A DNA stretch of 5,310 nucleotides from MGBC163016 sp910588905 (lineage in GTDB: Bacteria; Actinomycetota; Coriobacteriia; Coriobacteriales; Eggerthellaceae): the NCBI GenBank assembly GCA_948616985.1, contig CAPGDO010000035.1, positions 1 through 5,310 on the forward strand, written 5' to 3'. The notes beneath the pieces were generated by a model. The model worked only from the letters and a program-made list of their open reading frames with translations. It was not told where the DNA came from and did no database searches. The translations under genes and the position numbers were made by a program. This document shows positions 1 through 5,310 of this stretch, in pieces; the first letter of the stretch is position 1, and every line of letters begins with the position of its first letter.

Positions 1-3000
1 GGGCCTACGTCCTCAGGGCCGGCGTGCGCGCGGACATCGTGGGCGGCCCTGCCACGGCAGATGCCCTCATGCCGTGCCCGGAGGGGCTCGGTGCCAAGGT
101 GTATCTGATGGATGATGTGTCACTTTCTCATGTAAGGTCTGTCTGGGTGAGGCAAGGATATGCTGCTGCGATCGCATATGACGAGGCGTCTGTGGAGGCA
201 GTCGTCGGCAACACTGGGCACGCTTGGGGCAGCAGCATCACAGGCTATGGTCTCGTTGGTAGCAATGGAGCAGGTGGCATTGGCGGCAACTCTGTTGCCT
301 GGGTCATTCGAGAAGATGATTCTGGCGTAGGAACCCTCACGATATTCCCAGGACCTGGAAAGAACGCCTCTGGGCAAGGAACGCTACAGTCCTTTACGAA
401 GGACAATGCGACATACGCACCCTGGAGCAGTCTATCTGCGCCGAGTGGGCAAACAGGCTATTCGGACAAGTTCGAGCGGGTCAGGATCTATTCTGGGGTC
501 ATCGCGAACACTTCCATGGCATCGATGTTCGAGGGCTGCACATCCCTGCGCGATGCCGACCTCACGTCCCTCACGGTCAATGCCACCACAACGGATGCAT
601 CACGCCTGTTCGCTGGGTGCGCGTCTCTTGCTAGCGTCCATACGACAGCATCGCAACAGACAAGTGGCTTCGACAACGGGAGCGCTGGCAGCGCGGTTGC
701 CATCCAAGAGGGTGTACGCATCAATCCCGGCACAGCGAATGCATCTGGAAAGTGGAACACTTCTGCAGCAAATCTGGATATGCAATATGCGTTCTCTGGC
801 TGTGCAAGCCTGTCTACAGTGAACATATCAAATGGCTTCAACGGTTCTGGCTTGCAAGCTTCATGGATGTTCGGAGCTGCACCTGCTGCTTATGACGGCT
901 TCGCTCTTTCTTATGATGCCTGCAATGACTTGAAGAATGTTGAGCTGGTTGACTTTGGCTGTGGTGCGGGAGCGGTTCTCTCTTTCATGTTCGAGAAAGC
1001 TTTTTCGAGTGACTCCCTCAAGAATGTTGATGCAAAGGTACAGCTGCGCAATGTGGGGACGGGAACCGGTGCCGACCTCTCCTCGATGTTCGCTCACTGT
1101 ACGCGCTTGCAAAGCGCAGCTCTCGGCAGTCCTTTTACCGTGGATACCAGCACAGGAACGACGCTTGCAAATGTTGGGGGAAGCCCAACGTATGTCGGAA
1201 CGAATGCGAAGATGGCTTCGATGTTCACGCATTGCTACTCCCTGCGCAACGCATATCTTTCCTATGTAGGTACCGGAGCAACCGCCAACCTCTCCTCGAT
1301 GTTCAAGCTAGCGGGCAGCAACGCGTCTGAAGAATATAAGCGATGGGCCTTTCCCACAACGGGAGATCCCACCGATGGCCTGCGTGCAGCTCTCGACCGT
1401 ACATGGGGAACTGCATCCGATTATGTTCCTTCAGGTGCTAGGGCTCGCTACGCCTTCGATCACACAGCAAATGGCGGCGCGAATCTCACCTCTATGATGG
1501 AGGATTCATTCCGAAGCGATCGCTATTCGAGCGCATATGTCAGCTGGGGCAACTCAACAGGCGCTTCCGCATACTCGACAGCATTGTCCCTGTTCCGAGG
1601 AAGCGGTGCAACGCGTCTGGATATGATGGGGATGCCTGCCATAGATGGAGCAAGTGACATAAATGGAGGTAGCTACTTCGAAGGCCTGATCAACATCCAA
1701 TACATCGTGAATTACGATGCCGGCTCGAATAACACATCTCAGATCTCCAATGCGGGCTATAAGGTCGGGTATGAGGGTTATCTAACTCTTCCTACTATAT
1801 GGAAGACGACCATGCGGAGCCAAACAGGCGAGATATTTGCCTATTGCAGGAACCTCAAGATCATCAATCTCACGAGCTTGGATAATTATGCTCCGGGCAG
1901 CTTCAGTGGAAGTGTATATCCGTCCTATTTCATGGCTGGCAATCCGAAGCTGACGCGGATATCCCTTTCTGGGAGCGGAATCTCATTAAAGGGGCACTTC
2001 TTCTCGCCTAGCCTCTTTGCCTACAACGCAGAACTCAGCACAGTAGAGATCAAGGGTTGCTCTGTATGGGGTAACGTGCGGGGCTATTACTCTTGGTTCA
2101 ATTACGACCACAAGCTCCAAACCCTTGATATGACAGGGATCACTCAGACCCAGCTTGAATCTGACGGAAATCAAGTGGGAATGTTCCTTGGGTGTGACAG
2201 GCTGGTCGTCATGGGGGGCACCGGTAGGGAAGCTACTGGTTATCGAGGCAGCATTCGCATAGGCGCTGGCTTTAGCCAGGTCATGAATGGATTCTTCTGG
2301 TCTCAATCCGTAGCTGGCGTAAAGCCAGACTACGTGATGGGTGCAGACACCGTGATAACAGTGGTCAATGGCGGACCGACGAATAAAGCGGGCTTGATGC
2401 TGCGTCCTAATGGGACCATAGATGGTATCACCTATAACTATGCCGGAAATTCAGCTCAGATCGTGCTAGAAGGCACGTCGCAGAACTATCTTGCCAGCGT
2501 TTGGCAGGCTCAGGGATATCTCGGAGGATCTTCGGTTGCAAGCGCAACGTGGGATATCTCGGCAGCGCAAGATGGAAGCTGCCGCGCCGTTCTGTCCGGA
2601 GGACGGCTCACCATAAGCGGCACCGGCCTCATGCAAAGCTGGGCATCAACCCGCATGCCACCTTGGTATGGAAATACCAATGTGAGAGAAGTGGTGTGCT
2701 CGGGCACGGTCAACGCCAACGCGAGCCTCTATGCATTCATGGCCAATCTACCCAACATGACCTATTGCAATCTGACATCTTTGGATTGCTCCAGGACGAC
2801 CTCGATGAATAGCATGTTCAAGGATAGCTCCGGCTTCAAAACGGTAAGCCAGAGTGGGACCTCTGGAGTAGTATTCTCTCCCACTATCGATACCAGCAAG
2901 GTCACCAGCTTGGATTACATGTTCCAGCGCTGCGGAATGGAGAGCATCGTTCTGAGCAATGTGTTCAATGGTACGAATACCCACATCGCCATGTACTGGA

Positions 3001-5310
3001 TGATCAGCGATTGCGGCGTTCTCAAGACCGTGACCCTCACCAACTCCCTCAATGGGTCCGGCACAGCCGCTCCTAGCCGCTGGTTCGAAGACTGCGTCTC
3101 CCTAGAAGAACTCAATTTCACCAACATCTTCAACACAAGGAATACGACAACGGGCATTGGCATGTTCAGCAATTTGAGCTCGCTCCGAAAGCTCAAATGG
3201 AACAACGTATTCAATGCACCCAATACTTTCGTGAACTCTGGTTTCACTAACAGCCCCTTCGAATCAGTGGAGCTTGAGAACTGCTTCAATGGAGCCAATA
3301 CGCATTTGCCAGAGCTGTTCAGAAGATGCTTCACCGAGCCACAGCGCTCGGATGGAGGCAATCCATCGGTCAAGATGAAGAACTGCTATAACGGAGCGAA
3401 TGCTTCTGCGCGATACACCTTTATGGAGTGCACATATCTAAAGGATGTCGAACTAGAAAATGTGGGCAATTACCAAGGCACCGGCTCATATACGCGTCTC
3501 AATAGGATGTTCAGTGATTGCGCCGGACTTCAAAATGTAACATTGAGAAATGTAGGGAATGCCCCTGGGGCAGAGCTCGCGCAACTCTTCCTTTCATGCA
3601 GCACGAACTATGAAGTGCTTGCAGATGAAGCAGCTCCGATACCTGCGAGCACGAAGTGCGTATGGATGCTCGAGGATGTCGGGAAGAACAATGCGGAGAT
3701 GCGCGGCCTCATGGACTACTCTTTGACAAGTCCAGGCATCAGTGCAGATTCCAGCTTCACCTGGTCATATACCTCTGCAGCTACCAGCACCATGAAAGTC
3801 CCTGGTAGAGGCACGGCAGCAAGTTTAGGAGCAGCATTCGGATCAGCTTCATTCAGTCCGCAAGGGATCAGGGGCGGTTACAACAATCAGTATCTACATG
3901 AAGCGTGGACGTACGGTCAAGAAGGATATTCCTTTAACGCTTCCGGCTACATTCGACAGGATCTTGAATCTCACATCACGATGCCTCGATACGACCTGCG
4001 TGGTATGCCCACGATAGGCACAACTGACAGCACGATGAAGGAGATGTTCAAAGACCTTGATTCCATAGAGGGAATCATCATGCAGCCCCACGGGCAGACA
4101 GCCCAGACAGGGAAGCTCCTACTGCTCGATCCCGAATGGAATACATCGCGAGTAACGAATCTAGAAGCTGCATTCTATGGATGTGACAATGTGCGTGTCG
4201 TCAATGTGGGCAACTTGAGCCTTGGGGCGAACGCTGATCTCTCAAGTGCCTTTGAGGATTGCGGACGCATGGAAGCATTCGAATATGCCTCCACCAAAGC
4301 GCAAGCCACGTCTGCAACCATGACTCGCATGCTGCGTGGGTGCGCTGCTCTTGAAGAGGCGTCATTTGGCGACGCGGCCCATTTGCTCCAACCATCAACG
4401 ATGGATTCCCTGTTCTATGGATGTGCATCCGTACGCTCTCTTGATCTAAGAGGCATCTCTACAGCAAGCTTGCCAGCCACATCCTACGACCCTTCGAGCA
4501 GCGATGCCATTGTCTCGTCTGGTGCTGGTGCTGATGGGATGCCGAACCTCTTTACGGGCTGCGATAGCCTCTTCGCTTTCCCAACCGAAGAGGATCCCAC
4601 CGCATCACGCGCTCGTATCACCATAGGCACCCAATTCAAGAAGCTTCTCAATGGGTTCTTTTGGTATAGGCAAACAGCCGAATCTGACCCGATATATGTG
4701 CTTCAGGCTGATATCGACGTTTATGGTGGACCAACCGACAAAGGGCAGCTTCTAACGCGCCCAGATGGGTCATATGGTGACTATACAGGCTTGATCAATC
4801 TTGCTGATGCTGATGCTGTCGCCAATGTCTCGGTATGGCTCGCGCGGGATTATGTCAACTATTCCACGATGGGAAAGGAGCGGCTAGACGCTGCATACGG
4901 AAGCTATGTCACAAGCGGTTATGTGGGATATGAGGGAGCCTATACAAGCACAAGCGGAACCTCCGGGATATCTCATGAAGCAGATGTGATGTGGTCGATC
5001 CGCCGCGGGGATGACGGCAAGAACACCCTCGTCATCTTCCCGACCGGCGGCGTGTTCGGGATGGTGCGCGACTTCTCTGCGACAGATGAGAGGCTGATCG
5101 CGCCTTGGGGCCGCTACTCTGCCTACTTCAACCAGTTCGAGCGCGTGGCGCTCCCCGCGCCCATCGAGTTCCATGGGTCCTTGCAGGGCCTGTTCGATGG
5201 ATGTGCGGCTCTCAGCAAGCTGGACCTCACCGGCGTCCCATTCGGGGCGAGCAACACCGATGTCTCCTACATGCTGCGCGGATGCACATCCCTCACGCGC
5301 GTGACGAACA
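1..5310 (+). CDS. Giant modular BspA-like (DUF285-type) leucine-rich repeat surface protein, internal fragment, open at both ends
   Basis: One reading frame (first full codon at 3) runs through the window without a stop, giving at least 1769 residues. About 36 recognisable repeats of 25-27 residues follow (M/L)F-x-x-C-x-x-L-x-x-(V/L)-x-L; the clearest are MFEGCTSL (residues 175-182), LFAGCASL (203-210), AFYGC (1390-1394), LFYGCAS (1470-1476) and LFDGCAALSKLDLTG (1730-1744). Segments IDTSKVTSLDYMF (962-974) and WNTSRVTNL (1379-1387) match the DTS-x-VT-x-M signature of DUF285 repeats. Such proteins are known as secreted, surface-displayed LRR proteins, some binding host matrix proteins or other bacteria. 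Surface location and adhesion are inferred here, because signal peptide and anchor lie outside. The frame stays coherent across every repeat, so I see no frameshift. In-frame ATGs at 69 and 108 are internal: the module pattern continues upstream of them. TTA is very rare (I noticed only codons 1986 and 3825). Family call is firm; ligand unknown. Confidence 0.93.
6..146 (+). other. Inter-module joint, copy 1 (YV...GGP segment)
   Basis: Residues 2-48 begin YVLRAGVRADIVGGP and end at the W of SVW (46-48). The copies at residues 777 and 1565 have the same order: YV, an A four or so residues on, a short strand, GGP (14-16 here; 790-792; 1575-1577), then a proline-glycine turn, and a closing SVW. 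Here the turn reads CPEG in place of the RPxG of the other two copies. It is probably a linker or capping strand between the end of one LRR stack and the next entry domain. The segment up to about base 110 is much richer in GC than what follows. Confidence 0.6.
147..506 (+). other. Entry (capping) beta domain of module 1, long form
   Basis: Residues 49-168 precede the first LRR. Visible landmarks are W100 in AWVI, the strand GTLTIFPG (110-117), PW at 140-141, and the strand FERVRIYSG before the LRRs. This resembles the W-x-I ... G-x-L-x-I ... PW ... I-x-x-V layout usually found just upstream of DUF285 repeats, where it is thought to act as an N-terminal cap. Between W48 and W100 lie 52 residues, including a Gly/Ser/Ala-rich stretch around residues 76-97. 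Module 3 has exactly the same 52-residue spacing, while module 2 has only 16. The function as a cap is inferred from position. Confidence 0.6.
507..1340 (+). repeat. Leucine-rich repeat array 1a (about 8 DUF285-like repeats)
   Basis: Repeats are anchored by (M/L/A)F at residues 175-176, 202-203, 263-264, 289-290, 329-330, 362-363, 407-408 and 433-434. The conserved Cys three residues after the Phe is present at 179, 206, 267, 366 and 411 and is lost in the others. Spacing is 27 residues between the first two and then irregular, because several repeats carry loops (for example residues 211-258 and 291-306). The loops are rich in Gly, Ser, Thr, Asn and Ala, as expected for exposed surface turns. 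In this family the Cys normally sits in the hydrophobic core and is not an active-site residue. Confidence 0.8.
1341..1670 (+). other. Central break of module 1 with degenerate repeats and GMP motif
   Basis: Residues 447-556 disrupt the LRR rhythm. The stretch starts with a Trp- and charge-containing segment (SEEYKRWAFP, then LRAALDRTWG), which could be helical. It continues through two poor repeats (SMMEDSF near 497-503, SLFRGSG near 529-535) and ends RLDMMGMPAIDG (538-549). Module 2 has an equivalent break ending YDLRGMPTIG at the corresponding place. Position and the shared GMP ending suggest a conserved sub-domain joining two LRR half-stacks. I do not recognise it as a named family. Confidence 0.5.
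1671..2240 (+). repeat. Leucine-rich repeat array 1b (about 6 repeats, cysteine-poor)
   Basis: Repeats are anchored at YF 558-559, IF 611-612, YF 642-643, LF 671-672, WF 698-699 and MF 727-728. Only two keep the Cys after the Phe (615 in FAYCRNLKIINLTSL and 731 in MFLGCDRL). The others carry Asn, Gly or His nearby (YFMAGNPKLTRISL, LFAYNAELSTVEI, WFNYDHKLQTLDM), but the downstream L-x-x-(V/I/L)-x-(L/I/M) strand is intact, so the fold is probably kept. The segment from 569 to 605 (NYDAG onward) is a longer loop. Local GC is low (about 44% over 1681-1800). Confidence 0.75.
2250..2330 (+). other. Closing motif of module 1 (SIRIGxxF...NGFFW)
   Basis: Residues 750-766 read SIRIGAGFSQVMNGFFW, followed by 10 residues before the next YV. 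Module 2 ends with RITIGTQFKKLLNGFFW at 1538-1554, again exactly 11 residues from W to Y. This appears to be the C-terminal cap of the LRR stack: a strand with Gly, then an amphipathic segment and an aromatic FFW plug. The cap role is inferred from position at the end of both complete modules. Confidence 0.6.
2331..2504 (+). other. Inter-module joint, copy 2
   Basis: Residues 777-834 begin YVMGADTVITVVNGGP and include the turn RPNG, ending LASVW at 834. It aligns with the joints at residues 2 and 1565 through YV, A, GGP, the P-x-G turn and SVW. It is about 10 residues longer than the other two copies between GGP and SVW. Likely a linker strand between consecutive LRR stacks. Confidence 0.6.
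2505..2720 (+). other. Entry (capping) beta domain of module 2, short form
   Basis: Residues 835-906. Landmarks are ATWDIS (W850), GGRLTISGTG (866-875), MPPWYG (PPW at 886-888) and VREVVCSGTV leading into the LRRs. This is the closest match in the window to the usual BspA/DUF285 entry domain (W-x-I, G-x-L-x-I-x-G-x-G, PW-Y, I-x-x-V-x-x-x-G-x-V). The SVW-to-W spacing is only 16 residues against 52 in modules 1 and 3, so it lacks their Gly/Ser-rich insert. W to PW is 38 residues, as in module 3. Confidence 0.65.
2721..3650 (+). repeat. Leucine-rich repeat array 2a, regular 26-27-residue repeats with an asparagine ladder
   Basis: About 11 repeats are anchored at Phe 912, 939 and 974 and then very regularly. 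The Cys column falls at 977, 1004 and 1031, is replaced by Leu 1058 and Ser 1084, and returns at 1109, 1143, 1173 and 1199; spacing is 27, 27, 27, 26, 25, with later insertions. IDTSKVTSLDYMFQRC (962-977) is a textbook DUF285 unit. After each core strand comes an Asn-rich turn: NVFNGTNTH, NSLNGSGTA, NIFNTRNTT, NVFNAPNTF, NCFNGANTH, NCYNGANAS, then NVG-N variants. Stacked on a solenoid these Asn side chains would line one edge, either as a hydrogen-bonded ladder or as an exposed face. Confidence 0.85.
3651..4025 (+). other. Central break of module 2 with GMP motif
   Basis: Residues 1217-1341 interrupt the LRR rhythm at the same place as in module 1. The stretch includes WMLEDVGKN (1221-1229), a Ser/Thr/Ala-rich segment (about 1240-1290), an aromatic segment with AWTYGQEGY, and ends YDLRGMPTIG (1330-1339). 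It is longer than its module 1 counterpart. Only the ending and the general position are clearly shared. I do not recognise a named domain here. It may be an inserted sub-domain or a set of decayed repeats. Confidence 0.45.
4026..4600 (+). repeat. Leucine-rich repeat array 2b (about 6 repeats)
   Basis: Repeats are anchored at MF 1348-1349, AF 1390-1391, AF 1416-1417, ML 1443-1444, LF 1470-1471 and LF 1516-1517. The Cys column is kept at 1394, 1420, 1447, 1474 and 1520, with spacing 26, 27 and 27 before a loop. WNTSRVTNLEAAFYGC (1379-1394) is a classical unit. A longer Ser/Gly/Ala loop (about 1490-1512) precedes the last repeat. A 13-base stretch, ttctatggatgtg, recurs at 4173 and 4413, one of the few places where DNA identity between repeats is visible. 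Confidence 0.8.
4614..4694 (+). other. Closing motif of module 2 (RITIGxxF...NGFFW)
   Basis: Residues 1538-1554 read RITIGTQFKKLLNGFFW and match the closing motif of module 1 at I-x-I-G-x-x-F and NGFFW. The 10 residues between W1554 and the YV of the next joint equal those after module 1. Likely C-terminal cap of the LRR stack. Confidence 0.6.
4695..4838 (+). other. Inter-module joint, copy 3
   Basis: Residues 1565-1612 begin YVLQADIDVYGGP, with the turn RPDG and closing VSVW at 1609-1612. It is the shortest of the three copies from YV to GGP. Total length from YV to SVW (48 residues) is close to copy 1 (47) and shorter than copy 2 (58). Confidence 0.6.
4839..5174 (+). other. Entry (capping) beta domain of module 3, long form
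   Basis: Residues 1613-1724. Landmarks are W1664 in MWSIRR, NTLVIFPTGG (1674-1683), APWGRY (PW at 1701-1702) and FERVALPAPIEF before the LRRs. The corresponding elements in module 1 are WVIRE, GTLTIFPG, APWSS and FERVRIYSG. The 52 residues from SVW to W equal those in module 1 and include a Gly/Ser/Thr/Tyr-rich stretch (about 1633-1656). The composition shift to high GC falls inside this domain, near base 4990. Confidence 0.6.
5175..5310 (+). repeat. Leucine-rich repeat array 3a, first two repeats, cut by the window end
   Basis: Two canonical units are visible: LFDGCAALSKLDLTG (1730-1744, Cys 1734) and MLRGCTSLTRVTN (1757-1769, Cys 1761), 27 residues apart. The array continues beyond the window. 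Confidence 0.8.

Larger units (their letters stand above)
6..2330 (+). repeat. Module 1 of the ~780-residue higher-order repeat
   Basis: I define a module from the YV of one joint to the YV of the next. Module 1 runs from Y2 to residue 776, 775 residues. It contains the joint, an entry domain of the long type, a first LRR array, a central break ending in GMP (543-545), a second LRR array with few cysteines, and the closing NGFFW (762-766). Landmarks fall at matching offsets in module 2: GMP at +541 versus +557, and the W of NGFFW at +764 versus +777. The copies share order and landmark residues but little nucleotide identity by eye, which points to an old duplication. Exact boundaries are a convention; the true domain edge could lie in the joint. 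Confidence 0.75.
2331..4694 (+). repeat. Module 2 of the higher-order repeat (complete)
   Basis: Runs from Y777 to residue 1564, 788 residues, and is the only module with both boundaries well inside the window. Compared with module 1 it has a 36-residue shorter entry domain, a longer and more regular first LRR array with an Asn-rich signature, a longer central break, and a second array with well-kept cysteines. The order of parts is the same. Frame is continuous throughout. Confidence 0.75.
4695..5310 (+). repeat. Module 3 of the higher-order repeat (partial, cut by window end)
   Basis: Starts at Y1565 (YVLQADIDVYGGP) and runs to the window end at residue 1769. It contains the joint, a long-form entry domain and the first two LRRs. 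From about base 4990 the DNA becomes GC-rich. In linker length and strand order it resembles module 1 more than module 2. Confidence 0.7.

Noticed and set aside
69..110. In-frame ATG codons at 69 and 108 as a possible start of the gene
   Set aside because: No ribosome binding site lies at a suitable distance, no signal peptide follows, and the joint pattern (YV...GGP) already begins upstream at residue 2.
1..110. GC-rich start as a separate upstream gene or inserted element
   Set aside because: The frame is continuous and the translated joint matches the two internal joints, so it belongs to the same protein.
406..1269. Same-strand open frames in other phases (406-822, 937-1269; also 2501-2812)
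   Set aside because: They overlap the LRR frame completely and their translations are Arg/Ser/His-rich without any motif, as expected for out-of-phase reading of a repetitive gene.
1341..1670. A frameshift or gene boundary where LRRs fade in module 1
   Set aside because: The frame stays open, the LRR pattern resumes in the same phase downstream, and module 2 shows an equivalent break.
2915..3373. Antisense open frame of about 150 codons across the Asn-ladder repeats
   Set aside because: It lies wholly opposite a strongly supported LRR array, has no recognisable domain, and its openness follows from the biased codons of the sense strand. The same holds for the other antisense frames of 60-125 codons (for example 120-377, 488-841, 861-1232, 1986-2306, 4884-5174).
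2889..3600. Regular 81-base periodicity as a possible CRISPR array or tandem DNA repeat
   Set aside because: The period is in the protein pattern only; DNA of successive units differs widely and there are no identical direct repeats with unique spacers.

Overview
The window is one coding sequence from edge to edge. The + strand frame whose codons begin at 3, 6, 9 and so on is open for all 1769 complete codons (3-5309), with no stop, no credible start and no room for another gene. It is the interior of a very large protein. The translation shows many degenerate repeats of about 25-27 residues with the pattern (M/L)F-x-x-C-x-x-L-x-x-(V/L)-x-L. This is the BspA-like / DUF285 leucine-rich repeat seen in large bacterial surface proteins. 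The N-terminus (expected signal peptide) and C-terminus (expected wall anchor) lie outside the window. Residue n below means the codon starting at base 3n.

Above the short repeats there is a higher-order repeat of about 780 residues. Each module runs in this order: (1) a short joint with YV, then GGP, then usually RPxG; (2) a beta-rich entry domain marked by W-x-I, a strand of the type G-x-L-x-I, and a PW motif; (3) a first LRR array; (4) a central break in the LRR rhythm ending in a GMP motif; (5) a second LRR array; (6) a closing motif with NGFFW exactly 11 residues before the next joint. Module 1 occupies about 6-2330, module 2 about 2331-4694, and module 3 starts at 4695 and is cut off by the window end. 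The first bases of the window are already the joint of module 1, so at least one module probably precedes it.

Base composition is not uniform. By hand count the first 100 bases are about 75% GC and the last 310 about 65%, while sampled interior stretches are about 44-53%. The GC-rich ends and the protein family suggest a high-GC Gram-positive of gut, rumen or mouth, such as Coriobacteriia (Olsenella, Atopobium or Collinsella-like). This placement is inference and not secure. The less GC-rich interior may reflect relaxed codon selection or recombination.

No RNA gene, mobile element, CRISPR array, promoter, terminator or second gene is supported. The protein is presumably secreted and displayed as a long modular adhesin or matrix-binding stalk, but its ligand cannot be read from the sequence.
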